From: Arthrinium phaeospermum
Taxonomy: Eukaryota; Ascomycota; Sordariomycetes; Amphisphaeriales; Apiosporaceae
NCBI GenBank assembly: GCA_006503535.1
Contig: QYRS01000005.1
Location: 2,728,001-2,792,000, forward strand
Reading direction: 5' to 3'
Length of the DNA stretch: 64,000 bases
This document shows positions 24,593-35,237 of this stretch, piece after piece. The position numbers and the translations under genes were made by a program. How positions within the stretch are numbered: the first letter of the stretch is position 1; each line of letters opens with the position of its first letter. The notes under the pieces were generated by a model. The model was given only the letters and a program-made list of their open reading frames with translations. It had not been told where the DNA came from and made no database searches.

Positions 24593-27336
24593 TGAATGCA
24601 CACATGCACCAATTGCAACGAACCGTCTCCGATTCGAAACTCCGAACGCACTCTTTGCGGGATGCCCCTTCGCTCTGCTTTCATGCCAAAAGTCTTTTTT
24701 TGTTATTTCTGTTTAGCTTCTTTGATGATACCACGCATAGCGACCTATTATGGTTTGATTTCGTTGTATTAAACAACACGGCATGGGCCGACCAGGTCGC
24801 AACTGCGGAGCACCTGAGGTGGATTATGGCACGGCGTACGGCACATTTGGATTTCAACATTTTCTACTCTTTTTACGACATACGATACCTATTTACCAGT
24901 CACGTTATCTCGCCCAGCGCAAGTTTTCGACTGCTTCGACAGGTTTCGCCTTTTCCTTAATGGCTCTCAGTGCACCTGTTATTGGTCACACGGATGGCAC
25001 GCACATACTTACGTTGCTTGCTATTCTCTCACTCGCGGCGTTCTACCCAATGTTTCGACTTGGATGACGATACCGACGACGTATATCACCACGTTATCAA
25101 CACCACTTGAACACCTGCGACGTTCGAATATTATGAGACACGCCTGAATGTTATTAGACATACATCAGCGATGGAAAGACGGGGGACACTCACGAGATAT
25201 TTTTTTGAAGCTCGGGGTACCCCCATTCGAGTCTGGCGGTTTTAGCCGCCAGCACATAAGGGTATACTACCCTTGCACAGCTGTCTGCAGATACCTGAAA
25301 TATGGCTGCAAGACTTTATGTGCAGTACGGAACGGGGTTGTAGGGGAAATGGGGTGCTAGCCGCGCTAGGGCGCCCCTGGCGCGTGGTGTGTCAAGATGA
25401 TTTACGAGCCGGGCAGCTAGGGGGGGTTTGACGCTCTCTTGTCATGTTGCGACTGAACTTTTGAGAAATGTCTTTGTATCGCAAACCAAACGAGAAGACC
25501 TGCCACGGGCATATACGGATGGGTCTGCGAATTGCTGCTCGTTACCAAAGGCTCTCAACTGCCACGGTTTTCAGACTGCAAGGAATCACTGTACTGGCAG
25601 ACAAAAACACGTAAAATACACAAAGTGGCCAAACCTTGATGCTTTCAACTCTCATGCACGCTCTCTGTGAACAGTTCGCCTACTTCATCTCGAAGAGGAA
25701 GATTGAGATGTCAACGAAGGTCCACTGCTGACTGTCTAGTAGGACTCACACTGTGCCCGGGTTTTGGCCAAGTCGCTTCACCCAAGTCACGAAACGAGAG
25801 GGCCGCCTTCTGGGGAAAGAGCTTCTGTGAAGTTACTACGAAGCTATCTTGAAACCTCGGGCCGCCTGCTTAACTGCCTCCGTTGGTTGTTTCAACTCCC
25901 CGCCCGACCATGAACTTTGACGCCGCGTTTCGAGAGGTTCTGTCAACGGTCGTCTGTTCGTTCTCCTGTGTTTCTCTTCATTTGATCTCCTTGCCTCATA
26001 ACTACCCCCGCCCCCTGCCAGTCTCCTCCCTCCATTTCTTCGGCTTTCTCTTTCGTTCCCATTCCTCTTTGCCCTCGCCCCCCTTCCTGTGGACTGGAAT
26101 ACAACATGCCAGGTCCTATGCCAAAGGGTTACCCCTCCCCCGAAGATAGCGAACATGTGGAAGCTGAACTTTGGAAACCTTAGACCGGAAGTTTGAACTG
26201 CGCGGGGGTGCTGGGGAGATGCCGGGATGGGATGTTGTGCGTTTCGCCCGTGCGTCCCATGTGCGGGCTACATGTACCAAAGAAAAAGATGGCGGAGATA
26301 TCAAAGTCAAGTGCTAATAAACGTCAAGCTAACACCAGTAGGGGTAGTCCCCATGTGGTTGCTTGGATGCTGCAGCAAAAGATGCACGGACGTCGGGGAC
26401 GATCCGGGGTCGGAATCCGGGGTCCGGGGTTGATGTCTTGACTTGATGGAACGGAAAAGGGGGGCGAGGGCGAGGGCAGGGGCCCAGGGTGGGGGATGGG
26501 GAAGGGACTCTGGGCCTGAGGGTGTGAGAGAAAGAGAGAACACTTTTAACCTTAGCAACGACATGCAGCGAGGAGGCGATCTCATGCACACAGAAACTCT
26601 CTTTTTCTCCATCCCCAATCCAGCAGTCCTGATGGAGGGGAGCCTGGGGAGTGGAGAACAAACGCTCGTCGTCTGAACTTCAGAGAGATATGATAAGGCA
26701 GGAAGGGAACAGATCCGAGTGGATCCGTGCTTGGGAATCTTGGGACGAACAACCCCAAAGGGGCCAAGAACACCACGCGATCGTCTTTTTGCACAGAGCG
26801 CCGAGGCCCCGATGGAACAGCAGTTGCGGCCAGGACCTCCTCGTTCGAGGATAGTTCGCAGAAGTGGTTCGTTTTCCTTGGGGGCTTGTCGGATGTCCCC
26901 CTTTCTGGCTCTCGCCGTGATGAGGATGCTGTGATAGGTCCCAGGAGCCGGCCTCGTTCCGTCGCGAGATGGGCGCGGGCAACGGCATAAGTATCAGACG
27001 GTACAGGTAAGGGTCACCCCACGATCGTAACGCCGATTACGCGTTCCAATGATCGTGATTCCGACCGGGGTCTCAGTCATACCCGTCGTGTGGACTTGCC
27101 TCTTCCGTTTTGCTAATGGGACACGCCGCCACGGGGTTTGCAGTTGATATGGATTCCAAGTGGTGTAAAGCATACGGCTCTTTCGTGTGGCTCGTCAGGA
27201 TATATCGCACTTCAAGAATTAACCCACGACAGCGAAATATGTTCAGTATGACAAAGTTGATAGAATTTCCCGTTATCCGCTACTATCAAGACACTGCCCC
27301 GAAACCGATGCTTCCGGCATAGGTAGCTCCAGCTCA
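24593..27336. other. Intergenic, no gene recognised (2.7 kb)
   Basis: The first few hundred bases are the 3' flank of the preceding gene. Around 26380-26520 the plus strand is very G-rich (GGGGCGAGGGCGAGGG). Open readings on both strands here are short and lack motifs. Confidence 0.4.
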
Positions 27337-28264
27337 TCATGTCTTGTACCATGTGACAGGCAACTCGACGGGCCCCTGAGACGGGCTCTGCTTCTGAGCG
27401 GGCTCCACTGTCATCTCCGACAGCGGGTTGCCGTCCGCCTCGAGGACCTGCTGCTGCTGCTGCTGTCGCCCTTTCTCCAGTCTCCCCGAATCCAGTTCCG
27501 CCTTGCCATATCTTTCCTGGTTTGCTGCCGCCGCCGCAGCCCCCCTCTTTTGGTGCTGGGTACGGCGCCGGAGCCACAAGAAGATACCAGCTGCTAGGCA
27601 TATGACACAGAGTGGGACACCGACGCCTATGCCAGCCTTCGCTCCGTTTGACATCTGCGCTACGACGTGCTGGGGCGTAGGATCTGATGTCGGAATGGGG
27701 TTCAGCGACGATGTTGGTGTTGGTGTTGCGGTTACGCTCGCCTGAGTCGTGGTTGCCGGCGAAACCAAAAACAATGGTCCATTCAGTGTCGAGGGTAGTA
27801 CTTCGGTATTGCTTGTTGTCGCAGCGTTGAACCAGGTGCTCGCGCTCACCTTGACAAGGACGTAGCGGTACATGGCCGCGGTAGGCGTGAGGTCTGCGGG
27901 TATGGTCCAATTGTACTCCATCTGACTGTTCCCACATACATTTCCAGAGTGCCAGTCGTCGTCCCCATATTGGAATTCTGTGGAATCTGTGGTTTTATTA
28001 AGTCCTGTGTGATCATGCGCCATTGTAGGAACACCTTCGCTTACTGAATATTGTCATGTTCGTATAATCCGGGGACAGGCCGTATCGGCTGTCAACCAGA
28101 TAACCTTTCCAATAGGCGTGGACATTCCTGTTTTGCCCTGTCCCATGGCCATTCCAACCGAAAGTCACCATTTCGCCTGCATGGCAAGTATCGCCCTCTG
28201 GTGGCTTTCGATACTTCGAGTCATCCTCACCGACGCATGGAGGAGGACCCGTGCTCTCAGGCAT
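27337..28264 (-). CDS. Array gene A: single-pass membrane protein, Cys-ectodomain and poly-Q tail (289 aa)
   Basis: Exon 1 is 28264-28045 and exon 2 is 27986-27337. The 58-nt intron (GTAAGC..CAG) interrupts codon phase 1 right after the motif TIF, as in the three sister genes. The ectodomain runs from an early Cys (PPPC) through KPPEGDTCHAGEMVTFGWNG to the NVCG Cys and QMEYNWTIPADLT...YRYVLVK. A Ser/Thr/Pro stalk follows, then a membrane helix (AGIGVGVPLCVICLAAGIFLWL) capped by RRR. The tail carries RYGKAELDSG, six Gln, EADGNPLSE and PVELP. N-glycosylation sequons are NMT and NWT. No signal peptide is seen, so an N-out signal-anchor topology is likely. The ectodomain pattern loosely recalls Kre9/Knh1-type beta-sandwiches (inference). 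The family is not one I can name. Confidence 0.78.
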
Positions 28265-28421
28265 TGCGTAATTGGGATGACTTCTTCTGGCTTTGAATTC
28301 GAGGGTGGGCTGTTGCTGGTTCTTCGTGCCTGGCCATCCACTGGGCCGACGAGGGAGGGCAGGTAAGCAGGTCGCAACATCGGGGGATGCGCTGTGAAGA
28401 GACCTTGGATGAAATGGATTT

Positions 28422-28439
28422 TTCAGCTGGACGCCACAC
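28422..28439 (-). promoter_or_regulatory. Motif shared upstream of array genes A and B (A copy)
   Basis: On the plus strand TTCAGCTGGACGCCACAC lies about 160 bp upstream of gene A's start. The B gene has the same 18 bases with one change (29859-29876). This is either a conserved control element or simply promoter sequence copied with the gene. Confidence 0.4.
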
Positions 28440-28808
28440 AGCCAGGAGGGCCAGGGGCCGGTGGTGTATGTAGCTCCAAATGTACACTATCGAAGAGACT
28501 ACTCGCGGTGGCGGCGAAATCCTGGCCAACGGTGCGAAGAATATCGCGCCATCAACCAACTGCCCAGGCAAGCTGAACTTGGCAGCAAACATGCCACTGC
28601 AAAAAGTCACAGGTTGCCCAGCCCAACTGCCACAGGACCAAATGAGCCGGTGCTTGCCATCTACATTACCAGCTCTCCACGTTCGCCAGCAGTCACTGCG
28701 ATACCTCCAGTGCCTGACACACGCGCAACTAATTCTCTTTCTTTCTGTCTCTTGCCTGATGCTTTACTCCCCAGGCATAGTAAAACCTATTCTGCCTTTG
28801 ATTCGACG

Positions 28809-29744
28809 TCACCTCTTGGCTCTGTCACATCCTGGGATATGTTGACAATCCATGGGATCCTGGGGCGGAGGCATCTTCTCCAAAGGCCTGCCGTCTGCCT
28901 CGGGAGCCTGCTGCTGCTGACCGTTCTTTTCCCGCCCTCCCGAATACAGTCCCGCCTTATCGTACCTTTCCTGGCGCCCAATTGCTCCCGCCCTCGCTGC
29001 CCGTGCCCTTCGAGCGCGGAGTGAAAACCACGAACTGATAAGAAATGACAGGTGAAATGAGACAAGCCACGGCACGCCCACGAATAGGACTTCCGTGGTT
29101 CCCAGTGAAAGCCCTGACAAGGCGTGCTCTAGCCTGGAACTGGATGCAGGGTCGAGTATCGGATCTGGGGACAGCGACGTCGGTGCTGTCGGTGCTGCTG
29201 TTGTGTCGGACACGGTCGTCGTTGCCGGCTCAACGGTGAACGCCGCACCGGTCAATGTCGATGGCAATATCTCGATACTACCGGTTGTGGTTGATGGGAC
29301 CGCGCCGAGCGCGGTGGTGCTCGTCTTGACGAACAGGTAGCGGTACTGGGCCGCGCTGGAGGTCAGGTTGGCAGGTATGGTCCAGTTGTACTCCATCTGC
29401 GTGTGTCCGCATACGTCGGCCGAAGCCCAGTCGGGGTCGCCATAGAGAAACCATTTATTATCTGCGTATACAGGTTTCATCAAATCGTGCGTTTCTAGAG
29501 GGTATCATACGCCGCTTCACGTACCGAACACTGTTGTGTTTATAAGGGTGTGGGCGTCCTGGCTGTTTACCAGATAGGCGCTCCGGAGCGCCCGAGTGTT
29601 CCTGTCTCCGCCAGTCTTGCCGCCAGACCACACGAGCGTGGTTTCGTTCCCCGCTTTGCATATCGAGCCCTCTTGGGGGTTCTGTAGATTTGATGAATCT
29701 CCGCTCACGCACTCATGCTCACCACCTCCAGGGCCTCCGGACAT
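28809..29744 (-). CDS. Array gene B: paralogue with diverged membrane helix and truncated tail (290 aa)
   Basis: Exon 1 is 29744-29525 and exon 2 is 29461-28809; the intron 29462-29524 (GTACGT..GCAG) is again in phase 1 after TVF. The start MSGGPGGG matches gene C. The ectodomain keeps all three Cys (HEC, SICKAG, DVCG), the sequons NTT and NWT, and QMEYNWTIPANLT. The membrane segment (VLFVGVPWLVSFHLSFLISSWFSL) has lost the glycine-rich GIGVGV pattern of the others but remains hydrophobic and is followed by RARRARAARAG. The tail retains RYDKAGL, four Gln and EADGRPL, then diverges (EKMPPPQDPMD) and lacks the PVEL end. It could be a functional variant or a copy drifting towards loss. Confidence 0.74.
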
Positions 29745-29858
29745 GGCAGCTGCAATAGGTATGGGTTCCTGGGTTCGATGAATGGACAAGAAGGAGAAAG
29801 CAAAGACACTGGGGCGGGGTTTTGATGGGAACGCAGGTATTTGGGCGGCCAGATCATA

Positions 29859-29876
29859 TTCAGCTGGGCGCCACAC
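29859..29876 (-). promoter_or_regulatory. Motif shared upstream of array genes A and B (B copy)
   Basis: On the plus strand TTCAGCTGGGCGCCACAC lies about 115-130 bp upstream of gene B's start; 17 of 18 bases match the element in front of gene A. Confidence 0.4.
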
Positions 29877-30109
29877 TGTCAGGGTGGCACTCCTAGCCAA
29901 TGATGTGAAGACCATTGCGCCCATATCTACTACCCAGCCAAATCCTGGGCGTGTCCGTAACAAACCATACCTACAAAATTGTCGAGCCGCCGCTCCGCGC
30001 ATTGTCGTCCGCGTGCAGATATCCGTGCTCTTATCCTCGCCTTCCATCCCCATTTGCCCAACCACCGCTGATCATGCGCATCTACGGTGCCATAGCGATC
30101 TACCAGGAA

Positions 30110-31159
30110 CTAGAGCCCATGATTGCTCTGTAATTCGACGGGCCGCCGTGGCGAAAGACTGATCTGAACAGGTTCTGCCATCAACTCGGACAGCGGCCTG
30201 CCGTCTGCCTCAAGGTACTGCTGCTGCTGCTGCTGCTGTTGCTGCTGCCTCGTCGCCCCGTGGCCCCCTGCGTCCAATTCCGCCTTGTCGTACCTCGCCT
30301 GTGTCTCTGTTTCTGCTGAAGTTGCATTTGTTGCGTGTCGCGTACGTCGCCGAATCCGCAGCAAGAACACTCCGGCCGCGAGACATATTAGAAGGACACC
30401 AAGTGATACCCCTACACCTATGCCCACTTTCGCTCCCGTCGACAAGCCGCTGTTGGAAGGCGTGGCGTCGGTGGGTTGGTGCGTAGGACTCGATGGATGT
30501 GGTATCGCCCGTAGGTCTGGTAGACGACGATGTTGACATCGCCGTTGTCGTTGCGTGGCTGGAAGGGCTGCTCGCCGCCGAGGTACCGCTACTACTAGTC
30601 GTCAACGGGGGCAAGACGGAGAAGGTGCCCCCGTTGGAAGTCGAGGGAAGAGACTCGGTTATGGCCGGTGCAGTCTCACCCAGAATGGCTGCGCTCTCCT
30701 TGACTAGGACGTAGCGGAAGTAGTTTGGATTGGACGTGAGGTTGGCGGGGATGGTCCAGTTGTACTCCATCTGCGTGCTCCCGCACAGATACGACCCGTA
30801 CCACCCGGCGTCGCCGTAATAAAACGGTTCGAGCTCTGCCGTCTTCGTTAGTAAGCTATGCGTGCTTCTAATATAAACAACCATAAATGTGATATGCACA
30901 GCAGCGGAGAACGAACAAGTAACCAATGATTTGTTGACTTACGGAATATTGTGGTGTTGACGGATTCCGGATCCTGGCCGGCAACCAGGTAGGCGCTCCA
31001 AATCGATCCGCTGTTCCGGTATCCGCTGGCTTGGCCGCCGTTCCACCCGATCGTGACCATGTCGCCCGCTCGGCACCGTGAGCCCACCGGCGGCTTCTGC
31101 AGTTTCGGGATCGTCTCGACGGAGCAGTCAGGGACACCGCCTCCCGGACCCCCAGACAT
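30110..31159 (-). CDS. Array gene C: paralogue with longest poly-Q tract and a frame change in the stalk
   Basis: Exon 1 is 31159-30943. A 107-nt intron (30836-30942, GTAAGT donor, TACTAAC branch site, GGCAG acceptor) lies in phase 1 after TIF, and the reading resumes at 30835. The start MSGGPGGG is fixed by an in-frame TGA nine bases upstream, which rules out a longer N-terminus in this exon. Ectodomain Cys (PDC, SRCRAG, YLCG) and sequons NTT and NWT are intact. The Ser/Thr stalk then continues in one frame, while the membrane helix (AKVGIGVGVSLGVLLICLAAGVFLL) and tail (RYDKAELDAGG, ten Gln, EADGRPLSEL, PVEL) are in another. Either a 40-nt intron at 30450-30489 restores phase (301 codons in total) or the gene has a one-base frameshift. 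The intact downstream sequence favours a recent event, a sequencing error or splicing. Confidence 0.68.
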
Positions 31160-32000
31160 GGTGGTGCTTCAGCAGATCTGCGGCGTGGAGAAGGACAGCT
31201 AGGAGGGGGCGGTTTGTTGGGCAACAGTAGCGACGACAGGCACAGCCACCGGCAAGATTAACGGAGGGGGTGTGTGTGCGTGGCGGAAGTCAAGGGGGGC
31301 GGAGACAACATGCGATGCATGGCTTGGGAACACATCACGGGCGACAAAAACGGTCATTGGCCAATGATGGGAGCAGGAATGGGAGGAGGGGAACCACACC
31401 ATCAACCAATCACGCAGTCTATTACCCCTTGCTGACCACCGCTCGCCGTTGGCCGAAGAACGCGTCCCACTATGCACATCAACCGCCTCCTTGCGCGATC
31501 CTTGTTTGCAATAGACACCATGACCCGCTTGGCCCTCCGTTATACCAATTATTTATCTAACCGCAGGTTTCGTCAAGATCAAATTGGTAAATATCTAGCC
31601 CGTAGTTATATCAAGTTTTATATCAACTAGCAGCCACACGAGATAAGCAGATCTATTTTATTGTATGAAGGCGAAGGCGAGTCTGTGTAGAGCTGGTTTC
31701 ATGTTGACGCGGGTGTTGGTTTGCAGCACTCGTCCAGGGCAACAGTCCCGATCTGTTCTCAATGCTTGAACGTTGGGAGGAGTCCATATCGTGCGATTCC
31801 CTCCTAGGGTTTGACCAGCACCCTCAAAACGTTGTAAAGAAAAACGGCCGTAAAGTCCTCCTAAATGCCACCCTCAATGGTTGCCAGCCCTGCAAACTCC
31901 TTTCAATCACCAACGACCCTCGTTGCGTCCCGTACTCATCGAGCATATTTACACCCATCTCGCCGCCTCTGTGCCGCTAATTGACTTGCTCGATAAACTA
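31160..32000. other. Gap between array genes C and D
   Basis: It contains the promoter side of gene C (CCAATGATGGGAGCAGGAAT context near 31360) and the 3' flank of gene D. No extra reading with ectodomain motifs was found, so there is no fifth copy here. Confidence 0.5.
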
Positions 32001-32952
32001 TCATACCCCATAATTGCCAGGCAACTCGACCGGCTCTTCTTGTGGCCGATTATACCGCCTCGGGGCGTGCTCCGCTGTCAGCTCAGACAGCGGCCTGCCG
32101 TCTGCCTCCAAGGCATGCTGCTGCTGCTGTACTTCCCTTTCCTCCCCCGCGCCCAACTCAGCCTTTTCGTATCGTACCTGTCCCTCGGATGCGGATAGTA
32201 TCTCTTGTTTGGTGCGGGCACGACGGACACGCCACAAAAAGTAGACCCCAGCCGCCACGCATGAGAGAGCGCCGAGGGCAACCCCGACGCCCATGCCGGC
32301 CTTCCCTCCGAGCGACAGTCCTGGCGCGGGCGCGGGCGCGGGCGTTGGTGTGGCCAAGGCCGGCCAGATGGAGAAGTAACCGCCAATGGACGTCGAAGGT
32401 AACAGCGCGCTCTCGGCTTGGATTGGAACCGGGGCGGTCGTGGTGCTGGGTGCTAACAATTCCTCGCTCTCCTTGACGAGCAGGTAGCGGTAGATCCCGC
32501 TGACATTATTGGGCAGGAAGTCGGCAGGTATGGTCCATTCGTATTCCATCTGGCTGCCTCCGCAGAGTTCCTCGGGGTCCCACCCGGCGTCGCCGACGAC
32601 AAATGTTCTGGTGTCTATAAGCTGCATTAGGAAATAGTTTTTGCGTCCCTTCATGCTATTGTCTCACACCATATTTGGGGTGTGCGAGGCACGTACCGAA
32701 TAGTTTCATCTCGAGGCTTTTGGGATCATCGCTCCTGGCCAGGTAGCCTTTCCAGACGGCCGTGCTTTTCCTGCTTGGATCGCTGTCGACACGGCCGCCA
32801 TTCCAGCCGATGGTGATTGTCTCGCCCACTCGGCAATATGACCACGGCTGTGGCTTCTGCAGCGACAGACCGCTGCCTTTGCAATCGGGAGTGGATGTAG
32901 CCCTTGGCACGAGAGAACCTACCGCAGTAGACATACGAGTACTGGTGACCAT
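32001..32952 (-). CDS. Array gene D: most diverged paralogue, sequons lost (289 aa)
   Basis: Exon 1 is 32952-32697 and exon 2 is 32614-32001; the intron 32615-32696 (GTACGT, CTAAT branch, TATAG) is in phase 1 after KLF, matching the other copies. The start at 32952 has an ideal context (CACCATGG); an alternative Met is six codons downstream. The ectodomain Cys (PDCKG, SYCRVG, ELCG) and QMEYEWTIPAD are kept, but both N-glycosylation sequons present in A-C are missing (EMKLF and YEWT replace them). The helix (AGMGVGVALGALSCVAAGVYFLW) is followed by RVRRAR, and the tail has RYEKAELGAG, four Gln, EADGRPLSEL and PVELP. As the outermost and most divergent copy it may be the oldest split of the array. 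Confidence 0.78.
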
Positions 32953-33465
32953 GGTGACTGATTTGTGATTCATTGGATTGATGGAAGAAAGGAAGAAGGA
33001 GAATCTCCACAAAGAGCACAGAGGAGTATGTCGGATGGAGGCAACTCGTTTTGGGGGCCAGCCAAGCATATCAGGGGCCAAGCGAATGTGAGATATCAAT
33101 CACGTCTGCCCCGTCGAGGAGATCAAGGAAATGGGTTGGTGTAACTGCATAGCCAATGACGCGACAACAAGGGAAATGCGCTCACCCGTTACCCAATATA
33201 GAAAACGAACCATGTAGGGCTCGGCCAACAGCATCATGAACCTTACCAACACGTCTCGGCTGAATTCGCATGAAACTGGGGCTAGAAACCCATTGGCTAC
33301 AAGACTCTCCGAGCGGCCGCCCCCATGTGTCACCAGCCCACAGATATCGCCAACGCCAACCCCCTGCCGACCATCTTTACAAGCCCGCAAGCGCCAAGTT
33401 ATCCGATTAGCTAGATGTAGTGTGATATGGATCAATTGGCATTCCTTTTGTCATACATTCGCAAG
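32953..33465. other. Upstream region of array gene D and 3' flank of the hydrolase
   Basis: No coding feature was recognised. It separates the membrane-protein array from the metabolic genes to its right. Confidence 0.4.
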
Positions 33466-34897
33466 TTATCCCGCATGCTTGTCCAGAAAAGCGTCATATC
33501 TCTTGTAAAACTCCTGCGTTTCCGACAGCGTCGGGACGACCATGGGGAAGCAGTGCGGCAGTCCAGGATACGCATGCATCTCCACGTCCACGCCCGCCGC
33601 CTGGAGCGCCTCAGCGTAGGCAAAGGCATCGTCGCGGAGTACGTCGTTGCCGCCACATTGTATAACTGAAGGAATCGCGTATTAGCACGGTCTGTTGCTG
33701 AAGAATATAAAGTAGGAAGCTACTGAGGTAAGGAACGGAAGGATCGTAACTTACGAGCTGGAGGAAGCCCCCGATGCGACTCTGCCAGCAACGGCCAGTG
33801 TTTCCTGGCATCCGGCGCATCGGTGTCCGGCACGTAGGCGTCGAGGAAGCACTCGTCCATGGCGAGATTCAGGACGCTCGCGTGGGCGTTCTGGATGTAG
33901 CTCCCGAACTCGTACCGGTCCTTGGGGAAGAATTTGGGATGGCACACCTGGGGGAAGTGCAGAACCTGGGCCACGATCCCGGTGATGCCCTGATCACGGG
34001 CCTCGATGGCGACCGCCGCAGCCTGGTTGTTCATGTTAATGTAAGTTACCTAAATATTTACATGCTAAACCGTTATGGGAAAGGGGGAGGGAGCGGAAAT
34101 TGGAACCCACCAGATTACCACCGGCGCTGTTTCCGGCTACTATGATCTTCTCCGGATCGACCCCGAGCTTCTCGGCATTATCTTTGCACTAAGGGGGGAC
34201 ATTGTCAGTTCACTATTCCTGTGGTATCAAAATCCGGCTTACCCATATCAACGCATCGAAGCTATCGTGTAGTGCCTGGGGAGCAGGGTGCTCTGGTGCC
34301 CTATCATAGTATCAGCAGCCGCCATGCCAGGATACATGCATATCAACGTACAAACGGTAGTCGACACTGACAACAACGATATTGTGGCGAGCGGCGGCAT
34401 AGACATTCTCCGCCCCGTCGGCCTCGTGATCTCCCACGCACCAGCCTGTCGCACAAGCCAACGTTAGCTCGAAACCTCAGGCCCAGTAATGCTTTAGGAG
34501 CGATCTCATAGACAGATCTGATAGAAAGTAGCTCACCTCCCCCATGCATCCGCAACATCAACCCCGCCCCCCTCCGCACCTTCGGCGACTTATACACCTT
34601 CACCCCCACCCCGCACCCGTCGCGCGCCGGGAATCGCAAAAACTTCGTCACCACATCGCGGGCCCGGTCCGGCCCGCCGGGCGGCACGGCCGCGTCCGCG
34701 CCGCGGCCGACCTGGCGGAACGCGTCGAAGTCGGGCAGGGCCCAGATCTGGTCGTACATGAGGTCGATGACCGGCCGGACGGCGGCGTACTCCTCGTGGT
34801 GCTGCCGCGTGAGGTGGCCGTGCTTGGGGAGCGGCGCGAAGTCGGCGTCGAGGTCGACGTAGGCCGGCTTGGGCTTGAGGGTTAGGGGGTACGGCAT
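33466..34897 (-). CDS. Alpha/beta-hydrolase fold-3 esterase/lipase (352 aa)
   Basis: Six exons join in phase: 34897-34537, 34445-34352, 34300-34243, 34188-34111, 34022-33755 and 33665-33466. The start is the first ATG of the frame (MPYPLTLKPKP). Family landmarks follow in the right order: the oxyanion-hole motif HGGGW at residues 118-122, VVVSVDYRLAPEHPAP just after, the nucleophile elbow GNSAGG with Ser192, GGNDVLRDD with the likely catalytic Asp294, and GLPHCF with the likely catalytic His324. This is the hormone-sensitive-lipase-like group that hydrolyses short-chain esters or lactones. There is no signal peptide, so it is probably cytosolic. It lies 340 bp downstream of the P450 in the same orientation, which suggests a shared pathway but does not prove it. 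Confidence 0.9.
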
Positions 34898-35237
34898 TTC
34901 GAGGGTGGTTATGGATGTGTGTTTATCTCTCTCAGTCAATCCTGGGCGCGAGCTGTTTAAGTTTTCATGGACGGTCGTGGTTCTTTTTATACGTTGCCAC
35001 TATGCAGCTGATTACTCAGCTTCAAGATTGTTGGTCGCACAATGGATCATGCCGCATTCACTATGAATCATCCGGCGGCGCTAACCCCTTTTGAGGCGGC
35101 ACGAGCCGAACCGCCCAATGGGAGTAACACGCGGGATTACGGCATCGATTCGGTGGAGATGTCGGAAAGACGGTGTGGATTTGCTTCACGACTACAGGCC
35201 TAAAAAGACGGGTTTCGCGCCGAAGCGGAACCCCTAT
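34898..35237. other. Promoter region of the hydrolase / 3' flank of the P450
   Basis: This is about 340 bp with no coding signal. Confidence 0.4.

Noticed and set aside
28794..29340. Plus-strand readings through array gene B
   Set aside because: They lack motifs, while the minus strand carries the conserved ectodomain, so they are shadows.
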